NCBI RefSeq assembly: GCF_026410305.1
Contig: NZ_JAPMLQ010000001.1
Coordinates: 704,435-768,434 of the forward strand
Reading direction: 5' to 3'
DNA: 64,000 nt
From: Sulfitobacter sp. F26204
Lineage (GTDB): Bacteria > Pseudomonadota > Alphaproteobacteria > Rhodobacterales > Rhodobacteraceae
In this document: in pieces, positions 53,698-62,979 of the stretch
How positions within the stretch are numbered: position 1 is the first letter of the stretch
Layout: each line of letters opens with the position of its first letter
The notes under the pieces: generated by a model
Told to the model about the DNA's origin: nothing
The model's input: the letters and a program-made list of their open reading frames with translations, nothing else
The model's database searches: none
Translations under genes and position numbers: made by a program

Positions 53698-53706
53698 AAC
53701 CCGCCC

Positions 53707-54423
53707 ATGACGATTCATTTTCCACGAGATGCCGCGCCGTTTATCGCTACGAGCCGCGACATATTGCGCTCCTATGGTATTGAAATCACTATAGGTAGTA
53801 ACTTTGAGGACTATAGCGCGATAATCAAATCTGAGCGAAAAGTGCAGAATTTGGGTGCCCCATTTGACTATGAAAAATACCAGTTAAAAGAGAATCAGTC
53901 GTTCTGGCTGATCGGACGAAATGCCGAAGGTGATCTGATTCACACTCAGGCCGCCAAGAAAGTACCGCTGAAGGGCAATTCGCTGGCGACACATCTTCTG
54001 ACCAGGTTTCGCGATTTCCCGCCGCCCATTCCAGGGGTTGATTTTGAACGCTCGCGCTATCGTGCAACGCCAGGGGCGCACCGGATCAAGGGCAATGTCG
54101 TCTATCACGGTGAGGTCTGGATGGCCCCGGAAGAAGGGCGCTATCGAGGTTCCGGCCTGTCTACGGTCTTGGCGCGCACCGGCCTGTTGGAGGTCATGCG
54201 CCGTTGGAATGCTGACTACATCTATGGTTTCATGCTGCGTCAGGTCGCTTTCAAGGGCTTTGCGGAACGGATGGGCTATATGCACAATGAACCGGGTGCT
54301 TTGGCCTGGCATGTCGCAGGACGTGAACAACCATTAGAAGCGTTTCTGACCTATCTCAGTCAGGAAGATGCCAAATTCGTTCTGGATATTCCGGTAGAGG
54401 ATCTTGTCGCGCAAGCGGCCTGA
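53707..54423 (+). CDS. GNAT-like acyltransferase-fold protein of unknown function
   Basis: A 238-aa cytoplasmic protein. Residues about 130-200 have a GNAT-like layout: a strand GEVWMAPEEGRYRGSGLSTVLARTG, where RYRGSGL resembles the acetyl-CoA loop, a helix LLEVMRRWNADYIYGFM, then GFAERMGYMHN, where GNATs have the G-[FY] near the end. An earlier FWLIGRNAEGDLIHTQ and ERSRYR faintly recall LuxI-type AHL synthases, which share this fold, but the match is too weak to assign. Its RBS is masked by a hairpin. Confidence 0.6.
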   Translation: MTIHFPRDAAPFIATSRDILRSYGIEITIGSNFEDYSAIIKSERKVQNLGAPFDYEKYQLKENQSFWLIGRNAEGDLIHTQAAKKVPLKGNSLATHLLTRFRDFPPPIPGVDFERSRYRATPGAHRIKGNVVYHGEVWMAPEEGRYRGSGLSTVLARTGLLEVMRRWNADYIYGFMLRQVAFKGFAERMGYMHNEPGALAWHVAGREQPLEAFLTYLSQEDAKFVLDIPVEDLVAQAA

Positions 54424-54445
54424 CCAACCTGCGCCAAATCAAAAA

Positions 54446-54475
54446 GGGCCGCTACGTATTGCGGCCCCAATTTAT
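54446..54475. terminator. Bidirectional terminator between the GNAT-like gene and pckA
   Basis: GGGCCGC (54446-54452) and GCGGCCC (54461-54467) form a 7-bp stem around an 8-nt loop, with AAAAA before and AATTTATT after, fitting both convergent genes. Confidence 0.8.
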
Positions 54476-54491
54476 TCGATTGTTTGGCTAT

Positions 54492-56090
54492 TCAGCCAAT
54501 AGCCGCCGATTTTACATCATCGTCAATGAACGGAAGATATTGTGCAAAGTTTTCCGAGAACATCGCGATTAGTTTGGCCGCCTGTCTGTCATAGGCTTCG
54601 GGGTTGTCCCAGGTGCGGCGTGGATCCAGCAAGATGTCGGCAACACCACCCACCGAGACAGGCACTTCAAATCCGAAATTCGCATCCTTGCGGTAGGTCA
54701 CATCGGCCAGCCCGCCCTCAAGCGCGGCGGTCAACAATGCACGTGTCGCCTTGATTGGCATGCGACTGCCCGTTCCGTAGGCTCCACCGGTCCAGCCGGT
54801 GTTTACCAACCAGCAGGTTGCGCCGTGCTGAGCAATCTTTTCACGCAGCAGGTTGCCATAGACCTCGGGCCGGCGCGGCATGAAGGGTGCGCCAAAGCAG
54901 GTCGAAAACGTCGGTTCGGGTTCTGTCACACCGCGTTCTGTACCCGCCACCTTGGAAGTAAAGCCGGACAGGAAGTGATACATTGCCTGAGCGGGCGTCA
55001 ATCTTGCGATGGGGGGCAGCACGCCAAAGGCATCACAGGTCAACATGATTATGTTCTTGGGGTGGCCACCTACCGCTTTTTCAGAAGCGTTGGAGATATA
55101 ATGCAACGGATAGGCGCAACGCATGTTGGCTGTCAGGCTATCGTCGTTGAAATCAAGCTCTTTGGTGTCCGGATCAAAAACCATGTTTTCGATTACTGTC
55201 CCGAATTTGGAAGTCGTGTCGAAAATTTCCGGCTCGGCTTCCCGGCTCAGGTTTATCGTCTTGGCATAGCACCCGCCTTCGAAGTTGAAAGTGCCATTGT
55301 CGGACCAGCCGTGCTCATCATCACCGATCAAGATGCGTTTCGGATCTGCGGAAAGCGTGGTTTTACCGGTTCCGGACAGTCCAAAGAAAACCGCTGTATC
55401 CACCGGGTTGCCGGTGGCGTGGTTGGCTGAACAGTGCATCGGCATGATGCCCTTTTCCGGCAGTAGGTAATTGAGAAGGCTAAAGACGGACTTTTTGTTT
55501 TCCCCGGCATATTCCGTGCCGCCAATCAGGATCAACTTGCGGTCAAAGTTCATTGCGATCACAGTTTCGGACCGGCAATCGTGTTTTTTCGGGTCTGCCA
55601 GGAAGGTTGGGCAATTGATCACTGTGAAATCGGCGATGAAATCATCCAGATCCGCGCGTTCAGGGCGGCGCAGCATTGTCCGGATGAATAACCCGTGCCA
55701 TGCCAGCTCCGTTACCATCCGTACATTGATGGCATGGCGTTTATCGGCACCGCCAACCAGGTCCTGAACGAAATAGTCCTTGCCCTTCATATGAGCGGTC
55801 ATGTCTTCATAGAGCGCGTCAAACCCTTCGGGCGACATCTCCGCGTTGTTTTCCCACCAGATCGTATCCTTGACGCTGTCAGTCATCACGACATGTTTGT
55901 CTTTGGGCGAGCGGCCCGTGAACTTGCCCGTGGTGACAAGGAATGCGCCGCCATTGCCCAATGTCCCCTCGTTCCGCTTTAACGCGGTTTCGACCAACGC
56001 GGGTTCTATCAGGTTATAATAGACATTGCCCAGCCCGCTGATCTGTTGATCTTCGAGGCGGAACTGCGGGTTTACCCGTCCAAATGTCAT
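54492..56090 (-). CDS. pckA: Phosphoenolpyruvate carboxykinase (ATP)
   Basis: A 532-aa gluconeogenic enzyme converting oxaloacetate to phosphoenolpyruvate with ATP. It has the kinase-1a loop [14 protein letters not shown] near residue 237, the kinase-2 and metal region [25 protein letters not shown], and [11 protein letters not shown] near the N-terminus. It is divergent from chvI, a position conserved in alphaproteobacteria, where ChvI-ChvG is known to affect pckA expression. Confidence 0.97.
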   Translation of the reverse strand: MTFGRVNPQFRLEDQQISGLGNVYYNLIEPALVETALKRNEGTLGNGGAFLVTTGKFTGRSPKDKHVVMTDSVKDTIWWENNAEMSPEGFDALYEDMTAHMKGKDYFVQDLVGGADKRHAINVRMVTELAWHGLFIRTMLRRPERADLDDFIADFTVINCPTFLADPKKHDCRSETVIAMNFDRKLILIGGTEYAGENKKSVFSLLNYLLPEKGIMPMHCSANHATGNPVDTAVFFGLSGTGKTTLSADPKRILIGDDEHGWSDNGTFNFEGGCYAKTINLSREAEPEIFDTTSKFGTVIENMVFDPDTKELDFNDDSLTANMRCAYPLHYISNASEKAVGGHPKNIIMLTCDAFGVLPPIARLTPAQAMYHFLSGFTSKVAGTERGVTEPEPTFSTCFGAPFMPRRPEVYGNLLREKIAQHGATCWLVNTGWTGGAYGTGSRMPIKATRALLTAALEGGLADVTYRKDANFGFEVPVSVGGVADILLDPRRTWDNPEAYDRQAAKLIAMFSENFAQYLPFIDDDVKSAAIG

Positions 56091-56464
56091 GTATTTTCTC
56101 CCGTAGGCGCACGGTATGTTGGCGCAGAGCTGACGTAATTGACCAACTGGTCGCGACCCTTCGGGTCATCCTTTGGGTCATAATGGGCCTCTTAACACGA
56201 GGTTTTGCGCAATGAACAGATAGCCTGGCCTTAGTTAGCGCCATCATGGCAAACTTTGGCCAAAGGGGGGGCGAATAGAACCAAGTGTAAACATCCAGTT
56301 GGACGGGAAAGTGCGGCAATTTAGCCATTCCTAACCAAATTATGGCGGAAATGTGGCCACGATACAGAGTGATTCGCAGTTTGCGATTGATTCGGCGCAG
56401 AAAAATGGTGATCAATGATGCAAAACATAAAAAACGAAAATTGAGCAGTACAAGGAAGCAGGCA
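56091..56464. promoter_or_regulatory. Divergent control region between pckA and chvI
   Basis: A 374-bp gene-free stretch. It holds a tandem GGGTCAT repeat (56163-56169 and 56175-56181), the first part of a GACCC-ttc-GGGTC palindrome, and a perfect 12-bp palindrome CTTTGGCCAAAG at 56254-56265. These are candidate binding sites for regulators of pckA and chvI. The chvI leader is A-rich just before its start. Confidence 0.5.
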
Positions 56465-57166
56465 ATGTCAAAAATTGCATTGGTGGACGACGACAGGAAT
56501 ATCCTGACGTCTGTGTCGATGACTCTTGAAGCCGAAGGTTTCGAGGTGGAAACGTATAATGACGGTCAGGCCGCATTGGATGCGTTCAACAAGAAACTCC
56601 CCGATATGGCAGTGCTGGACATCAAGATGCCGCGCATGGACGGGATGGACCTGTTGCAGCGTTTGCGTCAGAAGACCGCAATGCCGGTCATTTTTCTGAC
56701 GTCAAAGGACGATGAGATTGACGAAGTGCTTGGCCTGCGTATGGGGGCCGATGACTATGTCAAAAAACCCTTTAGTCAGAGACTGTTGGTCGAACGGATC
56801 CGCGCGTTGTTACGTCGGCAGGATGCCGTGGAAACGGGTGAGGTTGGCGATACCGAGGAAACCAAGGTCATGGATCGCGGTGATCTGAAGATGGATCCGC
56901 TGCGCCATGCAGTGTCCTGGAAGGGCAAGGATGTATCCCTGACAGTCACCGAATTCCTCTTGTTGCAGGCGCTGGCGCAACGTCCCGGTTTTGTAAAGTC
57001 GCGAGATCAGTTGATGGATGTCGCCTATGATGATCAGGTGTATGTCGACGATCGCACCATCGACAGCCACATCAAGCGCCTGCGCAAGAAGATGCGCACG
57101 GCCGATGATGAATTCTCTGCGATTGAGACACTTTACGGTATCGGGTACAGATATAACGAAGAGTGA
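56465..57166 (+). CDS. chvI: Response regulator ChvI
   Basis: A 233-aa OmpR-family regulator. The receiver domain has the acidic cluster DDD (8-10), phospho-acceptor D52 ([12 protein letters not shown]), the switch FLTSKDDE and the lysine in VKKPFS. The C-terminal winged helix ends in [14 protein letters not shown] and GIGYRYNEE. With ChvG it controls envelope and acid-stress and metabolic genes in alphaproteobacteria. The ATG at 56465 was chosen; a 41-residue upstream frame is not conserved. Confidence 0.95.
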   Translation: MSKIALVDDDRNILTSVSMTLEAEGFEVETYNDGQAALDAFNKKLPDMAVLDIKMPRMDGMDLLQRLRQKTAMPVIFLTSKDDEIDEVLGLRMGADDYVKKPFSQRLLVERIRALLRRQDAVETGEVGDTEETKVMDRGDLKMDPLRHAVSWKGKDVSLTVTEFLLLQALAQRPGFVKSRDQLMDVAYDDQVYVDDRTIDSHIKRLRKKMRTADDEFSAIETLYGIGYRYNEE

Positions 57167-57175
57167 TCTTACGCC

Positions 57176-58897
57176 GTGGCGATTGCCGAAAGGAATTTTG
57201 TGCGTGACCTAAGCACAGCTGCAAGGGAAGGTGATATTGTTCTGGGTGACGATTGGGTCGCGCCGGACAACACCGGCTCTGAAGAACTGCGTGTTCGCCG
57301 GGAACGGCGGGGGCTGTTTTCGCTGCGCAGGTCACCCCTGACGCGCAAGATCATCACGTTCAATCTGATCGCATTGAACGTGCTCGTCGCGGGTATCCTT
57401 TATCTCAATTCCTCACGCGATTCTCTTGCCGTGCAACGCGCCGCGGCCCTGGTCTCTGAAGCTGAGCTGATCGCGGATGTGATCGAGGCAAAGCTGCCTG
57501 AAGGCGAAGCGGTTGCACTGGGCAATCCTGAACAGATTGATGTGGTCTCCGCGGTCAAGGTGCTTGATCTGCGCAGTGGCGTTGATGTTTTTGTTTATGA
57601 CACCGACGAAACACTGCTGGCGCAGACCGAAGGCAAGCTGCCCCTGGATCGGGTCGGCATCAAAAGTCAGGGCAACCGTACGGTTTTGATGGATGGATTG
57701 GGCTGGATCTGGGACAAGCTGTCTGCGCCCTTCAGCTCGGGTGCCGCCCCTGAATTCGTTCCTCTGACAGAACAGTTCAAACCACTTGTGGCCAGCAGCC
57801 TTGAAAGCGGTACGCGCATCGAGGACAGGTTTGACGGAGAAGGCGGCAGGTTGTTCACCGTCATGACGCCAATCATGCAGGGCGAGACTGGCGTTGGCGT
57901 CGTGGCCATCGCTTCGGCATCTGGTGAAATCGATAGTCTTGTGCGGGGGGAGCATGAGCGTGTCCTGCAAATGTTTGTCATCGCAACACTTGTTTCCATC
58001 GGCCTCAGCCTTGTGCTGGCTTCGACCATCGCCAACCCGCTTGCCGATCTGGCCGCTGCCGCCGAATTGGGACGTGATAAAAATGCACGCAAGATGAACC
58101 CAGGCCGCATTCGAATCCCCGATCTGACAGGTCGCCCGGATGAGATTGGCCGCCTTTCTGGCGCAATCCGCGGCATGGTGTCAGCACTGTACAATCGTAT
58201 TGATGGCAACGAACAATTCGCGGCTGACGTCGCACATGAAATCAAAAACCCCCTGGCCTCGCTGCGCTCTGCCGTTGGCACGCTGCGCATGATCAAACGC
58301 GAAGACCAACGCGAGAAGCTGCTGGATGTAATCGACCATGATGTGCGCCGGCTGGACCGTCTGGTCAGCGACATTTCAAATGCGTCCCGCCTGGATTCCG
58401 AACTGGTGAAAGAAGAAGAAGAACAATTCGATCTTTTGCATATGGTCGCAAACTTGGGCCAATACCTTGGGGAGGATGCAAAAAAACAGGGTATCGATTT
58501 TGTCACAGACCTGCCAGATGATCCCATTCTGGTGCATGGTCTTGAGGCGCGCCTCGCGCAGGTTTTTGTCAACCTCATCACCAATGCGATTTCGTTCTGC
58601 GAAGAGGGCGATGCGATCCGCGTCTGGGCGCGCAAACGCGAAAACCGCGTGCTTGTTGTCGTCGAGGACACCGGGCCGGGCATTCCCGAACAAGCATTGT
58701 CCAAGATTTTCAAGCGTTTCTATTCGCAGCGCCCGGATGAGCATTTCGGCAATAACTCCGGCCTTGGCCTTGCGATTTCCAAGCAGATCGTAGAAGCGCA
58801 TGGCGGCGTAATTTGGGCCGAGAACATTCGTCCGACGCAGGCCGATGTCACCTCTGATCCTCTGGGCGCGCGCTTTGTGGTGGGCCTGCCGACGTAA
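57176..58897 (+). CDS. chvG: Sensor histidine kinase ChvG
   Basis: A 573-aa membrane kinase partnered with ChvI. A first helix lies at about residues 57-78 after an Arg-rich cytoplasmic start, then a periplasmic sensor domain of about 180 residues, a second helix near 263-285, HAMP, and the HisKA domain with the phosphorylated histidine in ADVAHEIKNPLASLRS (near 354), followed by N-box NLITNAISFC and G-boxes DTGPGIPEQ and SGLGLAISK. Translation begins at GTG 57176, 9 bp after chvI. It continues into hprK. Confidence 0.95.
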   Translation: MAIAERNFVRDLSTAAREGDIVLGDDWVAPDNTGSEELRVRRERRGLFSLRRSPLTRKIITFNLIALNVLVAGILYLNSSRDSLAVQRAAALVSEAELIADVIEAKLPEGEAVALGNPEQIDVVSAVKVLDLRSGVDVFVYDTDETLLAQTEGKLPLDRVGIKSQGNRTVLMDGLGWIWDKLSAPFSSGAAPEFVPLTEQFKPLVASSLESGTRIEDRFDGEGGRLFTVMTPIMQGETGVGVVAIASASGEIDSLVRGEHERVLQMFVIATLVSIGLSLVLASTIANPLADLAAAAELGRDKNARKMNPGRIRIPDLTGRPDEIGRLSGAIRGMVSALYNRIDGNEQFAADVAHEIKNPLASLRSAVGTLRMIKREDQREKLLDVIDHDVRRLDRLVSDISNASRLDSELVKEEEEQFDLLHMVANLGQYLGEDAKKQGIDFVTDLPDDPILVHGLEARLAQVFVNLITNAISFCEEGDAIRVWARKRENRVLVVVEDTGPGIPEQALSKIFKRFYSQRPDEHFGNNSGLGLAISKQIVEAHGGVIWAENIRPTQADVTSDPLGARFVVGLPT

Positions 58898-58900
58898 TCG

Positions 58901-59353
58901 ATGGGGCCAGTGCACAATCCGAACTCCTCCCAGTCGGAAATCATCCATGCAAGCTGTGTTCGCGTGGCCGCGAAGGCCGTGCTTATCCGCGGTGCGTCCG
59001 GTACGGGGAAATCCTCGCTTGCCTTGCAACTCACCGCATTTGGCGGCGAACTTGTCGCAGATGACCGCACGATCCTTAGTGTCAGCAACAATGTGCTTTT
59101 TGCTGCTTGTCCCGATCCGATCGACGGCAAGATCGAGGCACGGGGGGTGGGGATCCTGCGGCTTCCCAGTGCTGGCCAAACGCCGGTTGCATTATTGGTT
59201 GATATGAACAAGGCTGAGGATGCTCGCCTGCCTTATCGGCATACCGAAATGCTTCTGGGTGTCACGCTGCCCTGCCTCTGGAATGCCCCGAGCCCGCATT
59301 TTGCAGCCGCAGTCTTGCAATACCTACGCCATGGAATAGATCACAAAATATGA
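58901..59353 (+). CDS. hprK: HPr kinase/phosphorylase, short alphaproteobacterial form
   Basis: A 150-aa protein with only the C-terminal kinase domain: P-loop GASGTGKSSLAL at residues 31-42, then FGGELVADDRTIL and the PDPIDGKIEARGVGIL signature. The Gram-positive enzyme is about twice as long. It would phosphorylate HPr Ser46. It starts 3 bp after chvG and overlaps rapZ by ATGA. Confidence 0.94.
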   Translation: MGPVHNPNSSQSEIIHASCVRVAAKAVLIRGASGTGKSSLALQLTAFGGELVADDRTILSVSNNVLFAACPDPIDGKIEARGVGILRLPSAGQTPVALLVDMNKAEDARLPYRHTEMLLGVTLPCLWNAPSPHFAAAVLQYLRHGIDHKI

Positions 59354-60267
59354 GCGAACCCGCCGCCATTCCACTTTCACACACGTCCTCGTCTGGGCGC
59401 CGGGTGGCACTGGTGACAGGGCCTTCGGGCGCCGGCAGGTCATCGGCGCTGAAGGTGTTGGAAGACGCAGGGTTTGAAGCGATTGACAATCTGCCACTGC
59501 GATTGTTGCAGACCGTGCTGGAAGAAGCGGGTCAGGAGCGCTCGATCGCACTGGGCATCGATGCCCGTACACGTGATTTTTCAACTGCCGGACTGATCAA
59601 CCTGATGGAGGAATTGGTGGCACGCGATGATCTCGCGGTTGATCTGCTATATCTTGATTGTGCGACCGACGTCCTGCTGCGCCGCTTCTCGGAAACCCGT
59701 CGCCGGCATCCCCTGGCCGCTGACGGCCCGCCTGTCATGGGCATCGAACGCGAGCTGGAACTTCTGCGCCCCCTGCGGGCACGGGCGGATGTGCTGATCG
59801 ACACGACAAACCTGAACGTGCACGACCTGCGCGCCGAAGTGGAGCGCTGGTTTTCCCCCGATGGCCAACATCATCTGACGGTTTCGGTGCAGTCTTTTTC
59901 TTACAAACGCGGCCTGCCACGCTCCGTGGATATGGTCTATGATTGCCGGTTTCTGCGAAATCCCTATTGGGATCCCAGCCTGCGCCAGGCCAATGGCACC
60001 GACCCGCGCGTTGCTGCCTATGTAGGTCAGGATCCGCGCTTTGAAGCCTTTGCGGATCAGGTCCTGAACCTCAGCAAACTGCTGCTGCCTGCTTACAAGC
60101 AGGAAGGCAAATCCAACATCTCCATCGCCTTCGGCTGTACCGGCGGTCAGCACCGTTCCGTGACGTTAGCCGAGAACCATGCTTTGCAGCTTGCAAACTT
60201 GGGCTGGCAAGTGTCAATAAGGCACCGCGAGCTTGATCGCCAGCATGAGAGTAAGGCGCAGACGTGA
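59350..60267 (+). CDS. rapZ: RNase adapter protein RapZ
   Basis: A 305-aa nucleotide-binding protein (YvcJ/RapZ family). The P-loop is GPSGAGRSS, with arginine in the usual lysine position, as often in alphaproteobacteria. It shows ALGIDARTRDFS, LFLDC-type YLDCATDVLLRRFSETRRRHPL and SFSYKRGLPRSVDMVYDCRFLRNP, and the C-terminal FGCTGGQHRSV. In E. coli it directs RNase E to a small RNA; here it sits in the PTS cluster, as in most alphas. Confidence 0.95.
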   Translation: MSEPAAIPLSHTSSSGRRVALVTGPSGAGRSSALKVLEDAGFEAIDNLPLRLLQTVLEEAGQERSIALGIDARTRDFSTAGLINLMEELVARDDLAVDLLYLDCATDVLLRRFSETRRRHPLAADGPPVMGIERELELLRPLRARADVLIDTTNLNVHDLRAEVERWFSPDGQHHLTVSVQSFSYKRGLPRSVDMVYDCRFLRNPYWDPSLRQANGTDPRVAAYVGQDPRFEAFADQVLNLSKLLLPAYKQEGKSNISIAFGCTGGQHRSVTLAENHALQLANLGWQVSIRHRELDRQHESKAQT

Positions 60268-60656
60268 TCGGAATAGTGATTGTCGCACATGGAGGTTTGG
60301 CGCGGGAATATCTCGCGGCTATAGAACATGTTGTGGGTTCTCAGAATGGTGTCCGTGCCATCGCGATCATGGCAGATCATGACCGCGCGGCGAAACAGGA
60401 CGAAATCTGTGCCGCCGCTGATGAGGTTGATCAGGGCGCAGGCGTGGTAATCGTTACCGACCTTTTCGGTGGCTCTCCTTCCAATCTGTCGATGCGGGCC
60501 TGCCAGCCGGAAAATCGCCGTATTGTCTATGGCGCGAACCTGCCGATGTTGATCAAACTGGCAAAGTCCCGTCAGATGGATGTGCCCGACGCCGTGCGCG
60601 CCGCCCTCGAGGCCGGTAAGAAATATATAGACAGTCAGAATGTCAGCGTCAGCTAG
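60264..60656 (+). CDS. PTS EIIA component, mannose family
   Basis: A 130-aa EIIA-Man domain with the phosphorylated histidine H9 in VIVAHGGLAREYL and the DLFGGSPSNLSM loop typical of the family. With HPr and HprK but no sugar-specific EIIB/EIIC nearby, it belongs to a regulatory rather than sugar-transporting PTS. A GTG start overlaps the rapZ stop. Confidence 0.94.
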   Translation: MIGIVIVAHGGLAREYLAAIEHVVGSQNGVRAIAIMADHDRAAKQDEICAAADEVDQGAGVVIVTDLFGGSPSNLSMRACQPENRRIVYGANLPMLIKLAKSRQMDVPDAVRAALEAGKKYIDSQNVSVS

Positions 60657-60668
60657 AGGCCTCCCTGA

Positions 60669-60938
60669 ATGACCCAAATCTCCCTTCAAATCGTGAACAT
60701 CAAGGGGCTGCACGCGCGGGCCTCTGCCAAATTGGTAGAAGTTGTTGAGGCATTTGACGCCCGCGCCGAGGTCAGCAAGGATGGCATGACTGCATCAGGT
60801 GACAGCATCATGGGGCTTTTGATGTTGGCAGCAGCCTGTGGAAGCACTATTGAGGTGGTCACGTCCGGGCCGGATGCCGCGCCCTTGGCAGAAGCCTTGA
60901 CCGCATTGGTCGCAGATAAGTTTGGCGAAGGCGACTGA
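60669..60938 (+). CDS. ptsH: Phosphocarrier protein HPr
   Basis: An 89-aa HPr with the phospho-histidine H15 in GLHARASAKLVEVV and the regulatory serine S46 in ASGDSIMGLLMLAA, the target of HprK encoded just upstream. It relays phosphate from EI to EIIA. EI itself is not in this window. Confidence 0.96.
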   Translation: MTQISLQIVNIKGLHARASAKLVEVVEAFDARAEVSKDGMTASGDSIMGLLMLAAACGSTIEVVTSGPDAAPLAEALTALVADKFGEGD

Positions 60939-60970
60939 CGCCTGCAAGCGGACCTGAAAAGGGGATCTTC

Positions 60971-61861
60971 TTGGTTGATGACACAGGCTCCATAAACCGG
61001 AACTCCGCGGCTTCGAACGGCAGCGGGGATGATGCACCGTTAAAATACGACCGTCGCAGCCTGTCTTATGCCTCAACCTTCGAAGATCCGCTCAAATCCC
61101 GTATCATCAGCGCGATCGAGCTGCTGACCGGCAAGCTCACGATCCTGCGTCTGGTGCGCCAGTTCGAACGCGCCGGCGCACCAACAGGCCAGGCCTTCTG
61201 GCGTGGCGCGCTCGATACAATGGGCATCGATCTCACAACCCCGCAAGAGCAACTGGACCGTATTCCCAAAGAAGGCCCTGTCGTGGTGGTGGCGAACCAT
61301 CCGCACGGGATGGTCGACGGCATGATCTTTGCCGATCTGATTGGCCGCGTGCGCCCGGATTACCGGATCCTGACCCGCTCCCTGTTGACCTCGATTGACG
61401 AGGTCGCGGGCAGCTACATGATCCCGGTCCCTTTTCCCCATGACCCTGACGCACAGCGCAAAGGCGTCGAAATGCGGGCCAGAGCGATGAAACATCTCAA
61501 GGAGGGCGGTGTGGTTGCGTTGTTTCCTTCCGGTGTGGTCGCGGCCTCCGAAACCTGGTGGGGCCCCGCGGTTGAGTCGGAATGGAACGTGTTTACAGCC
61601 AAGATGATCCGCCGGTCAGGGGCCACCGTCGTGCCGATGAAATTTCCCGGTCAGAACAGCCGCGCCTACCAGATTGCGAACAGGATCAGTCCGATGTTGC
61701 GGCAGGGCTTGTTGCTGCATGAAATCGTGCACAGCTGCAACAAACCTCAGGCCCCCATTGTCGGCCATCCCATCGACCCTGCAGAAATCGACAAATATGC
61801 TGATGATCCGCGCGGCTTCATGGCGTGGCTGCGTGCGCATACCCTTGCGCTCAAGGACTGA
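60971..61861 (+). CDS. Lysophospholipid acyltransferase family protein (PlsC-like)
   Basis: A 296-aa acyltransferase with the H-x4-D box NHPHGMVDG, FPSG motif in LFPSGVVAASETWWGP and a mid-protein SLLTSIDEVAGSYMIPVPF. This group makes phospholipids or ornithine-type lipids. Translation starts at TTG 60971 with GGGG 8 nt before it. It follows ptsH by 32 bp and is the last gene of the PTS run. Confidence 0.85.
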   Translation: MVDDTGSINRNSAASNGSGDDAPLKYDRRSLSYASTFEDPLKSRIISAIELLTGKLTILRLVRQFERAGAPTGQAFWRGALDTMGIDLTTPQEQLDRIPKEGPVVVVANHPHGMVDGMIFADLIGRVRPDYRILTRSLLTSIDEVAGSYMIPVPFPHDPDAQRKGVEMRARAMKHLKEGGVVALFPSGVVAASETWWGPAVESEWNVFTAKMIRRSGATVVPMKFPGQNSRAYQIANRISPMLRQGLLLHEIVHSCNKPQAPIVGHPIDPAEIDKYADDPRGFMAWLRAHTLALKD

Positions 61862-61902
61862 TCTCTCTCTTTTTGGCCTTATATACCGTCCGCACTCTCC
61901 AC

Positions 61903-61946
61903 GGGAACCGCCCGCTGGCGATGACCACTCGCGGGCGGGCGTTCCC
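61903..61946. terminator. Strong hairpin downstream of the 3-hydroxybutyryl-CoA dehydrogenase gene
   Basis: GGGAAC-CGCCCGC and GCGGGCG-ggc-GTTCCC pair over 13 bp with a 3-nt bulge and a 15-nt loop. It sits 2 bp after the stop of the minus-strand gene. No T-run follows on either strand, so it may be a rho-assisted stop or stabilising 3' end. Confidence 0.5.
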
Positions 61947-61948
61947 GA

Positions 61949-62824
61949 TCACCTGGTCGGCACTGGGGTATCACCGCGATAGTCATAGAACCCGCGTTGC
62001 GTCTTGCGGCCCAACCACCCGGCTTCGACGTATTTTGTCAACAGGGGGCAGGGGCGATACTTGGTATCGGCTAGACCGTCATGCAGCACGTTCATGATGG
62101 CCAGACAAGTATCCAGCCCGATAAAATCAGCCAGCTCCAGCGGCCCCATCGGATGATTTGCGCCCAGCTTCATGGAACTGTCGATCGACTGCACGCTCCC
62201 GACACCTTCATAGAGAGTATAAACCGCCTCATTGATCATCGGCATCAGGATGCGGTTCACGATGAAGGCGGGGAAATCCTCGGCCGAGGCGGCGGTCTTG
62301 CCCAGCCTGTCCACCACCGCCTTGCAGGCGGCAAAGGTTTCCTCGTCGGTTGCGATCCCGCGGATCAATTCCACCAGTTGCATCACTGGTACGGGGTTCA
62401 TGAAATGAAACCCCATGAATTTCTCCGGCCGGTCGGTACCGCTGGCCAGTCGGGTGATCGAAATCGACGAAGTATTCGAGGTCAAAATCGTTTCCGGTTT
62501 GATATGGGGCAACAGGTCTTCAAAAATCGCCTGTTTGATGGTTTCGCGTTCTGTTGCTGCCTCGATGATCAGGTCACTGGGCCCCAGATCGGTCAGTTGC
62601 GTGGTGGTCAGGATCCGGTGCATTGCCGCGGTCATATCTGCCTCGGCAATTTTGCCGCGTGCGACCTGTCTTGCCATGTTGCCCTTTATCGTCTCGACAG
62701 CAGTTTTCAGTGCGTCCGCACTGATATCTGTCAAGGTCACGTCATAACCGGCCAGGGCCATCACATGGGCAATGCCATTGCCCATCTGTCCTGCGCCTAC
62801 GATGCCGATTGTCTGGATGTCCAT
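61949..62824 (-). CDS. hbd: 3-Hydroxybutyryl-CoA dehydrogenase
   Basis: A 291-aa NAD(P)-dependent enzyme of the HCDH family. The Rossmann motif is IGIVGAGQMGNGIA, the catalytic His-Glu pair lies in FMGFHFMNPVPVMQLVELI, and KTAASAEDFPAFIVNRI and HPMGPLELADFIGLD mark the C-terminal domain. It works in short-chain fatty acid and polyhydroxybutyrate metabolism. The etfA gene follows on the same strand upstream. Start at MDIQTIGIVG; a 23-residue upstream frame is rejected. Confidence 0.94.
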   Translation of the reverse strand: MDIQTIGIVGAGQMGNGIAHVMALAGYDVTLTDISADALKTAVETIKGNMARQVARGKIAEADMTAAMHRILTTTQLTDLGPSDLIIEAATERETIKQAIFEDLLPHIKPETILTSNTSSISITRLASGTDRPEKFMGFHFMNPVPVMQLVELIRGIATDEETFAACKAVVDRLGKTAASAEDFPAFIVNRILMPMINEAVYTLYEGVGSVQSIDSSMKLGANHPMGPLELADFIGLDTCLAIMNVLHDGLADTKYRPCPLLTKYVEAGWLGRKTQRGFYDYRGDTPVPTR

Positions 62825-62979
62825 GCCCGATCCTTTCAAGATTTGGTGCATAATAAGAGGCTGGAGGGGCGGGCCGCAAGGTGCCGCGTTCAATTGATTT
62901 TTCTGTAAATTCCCCCGTTAACAAATTCACAAGTCTTCGAACGCTAAGTCCAACTCGGGTGAGCAAGAAGGTGGGTGAA

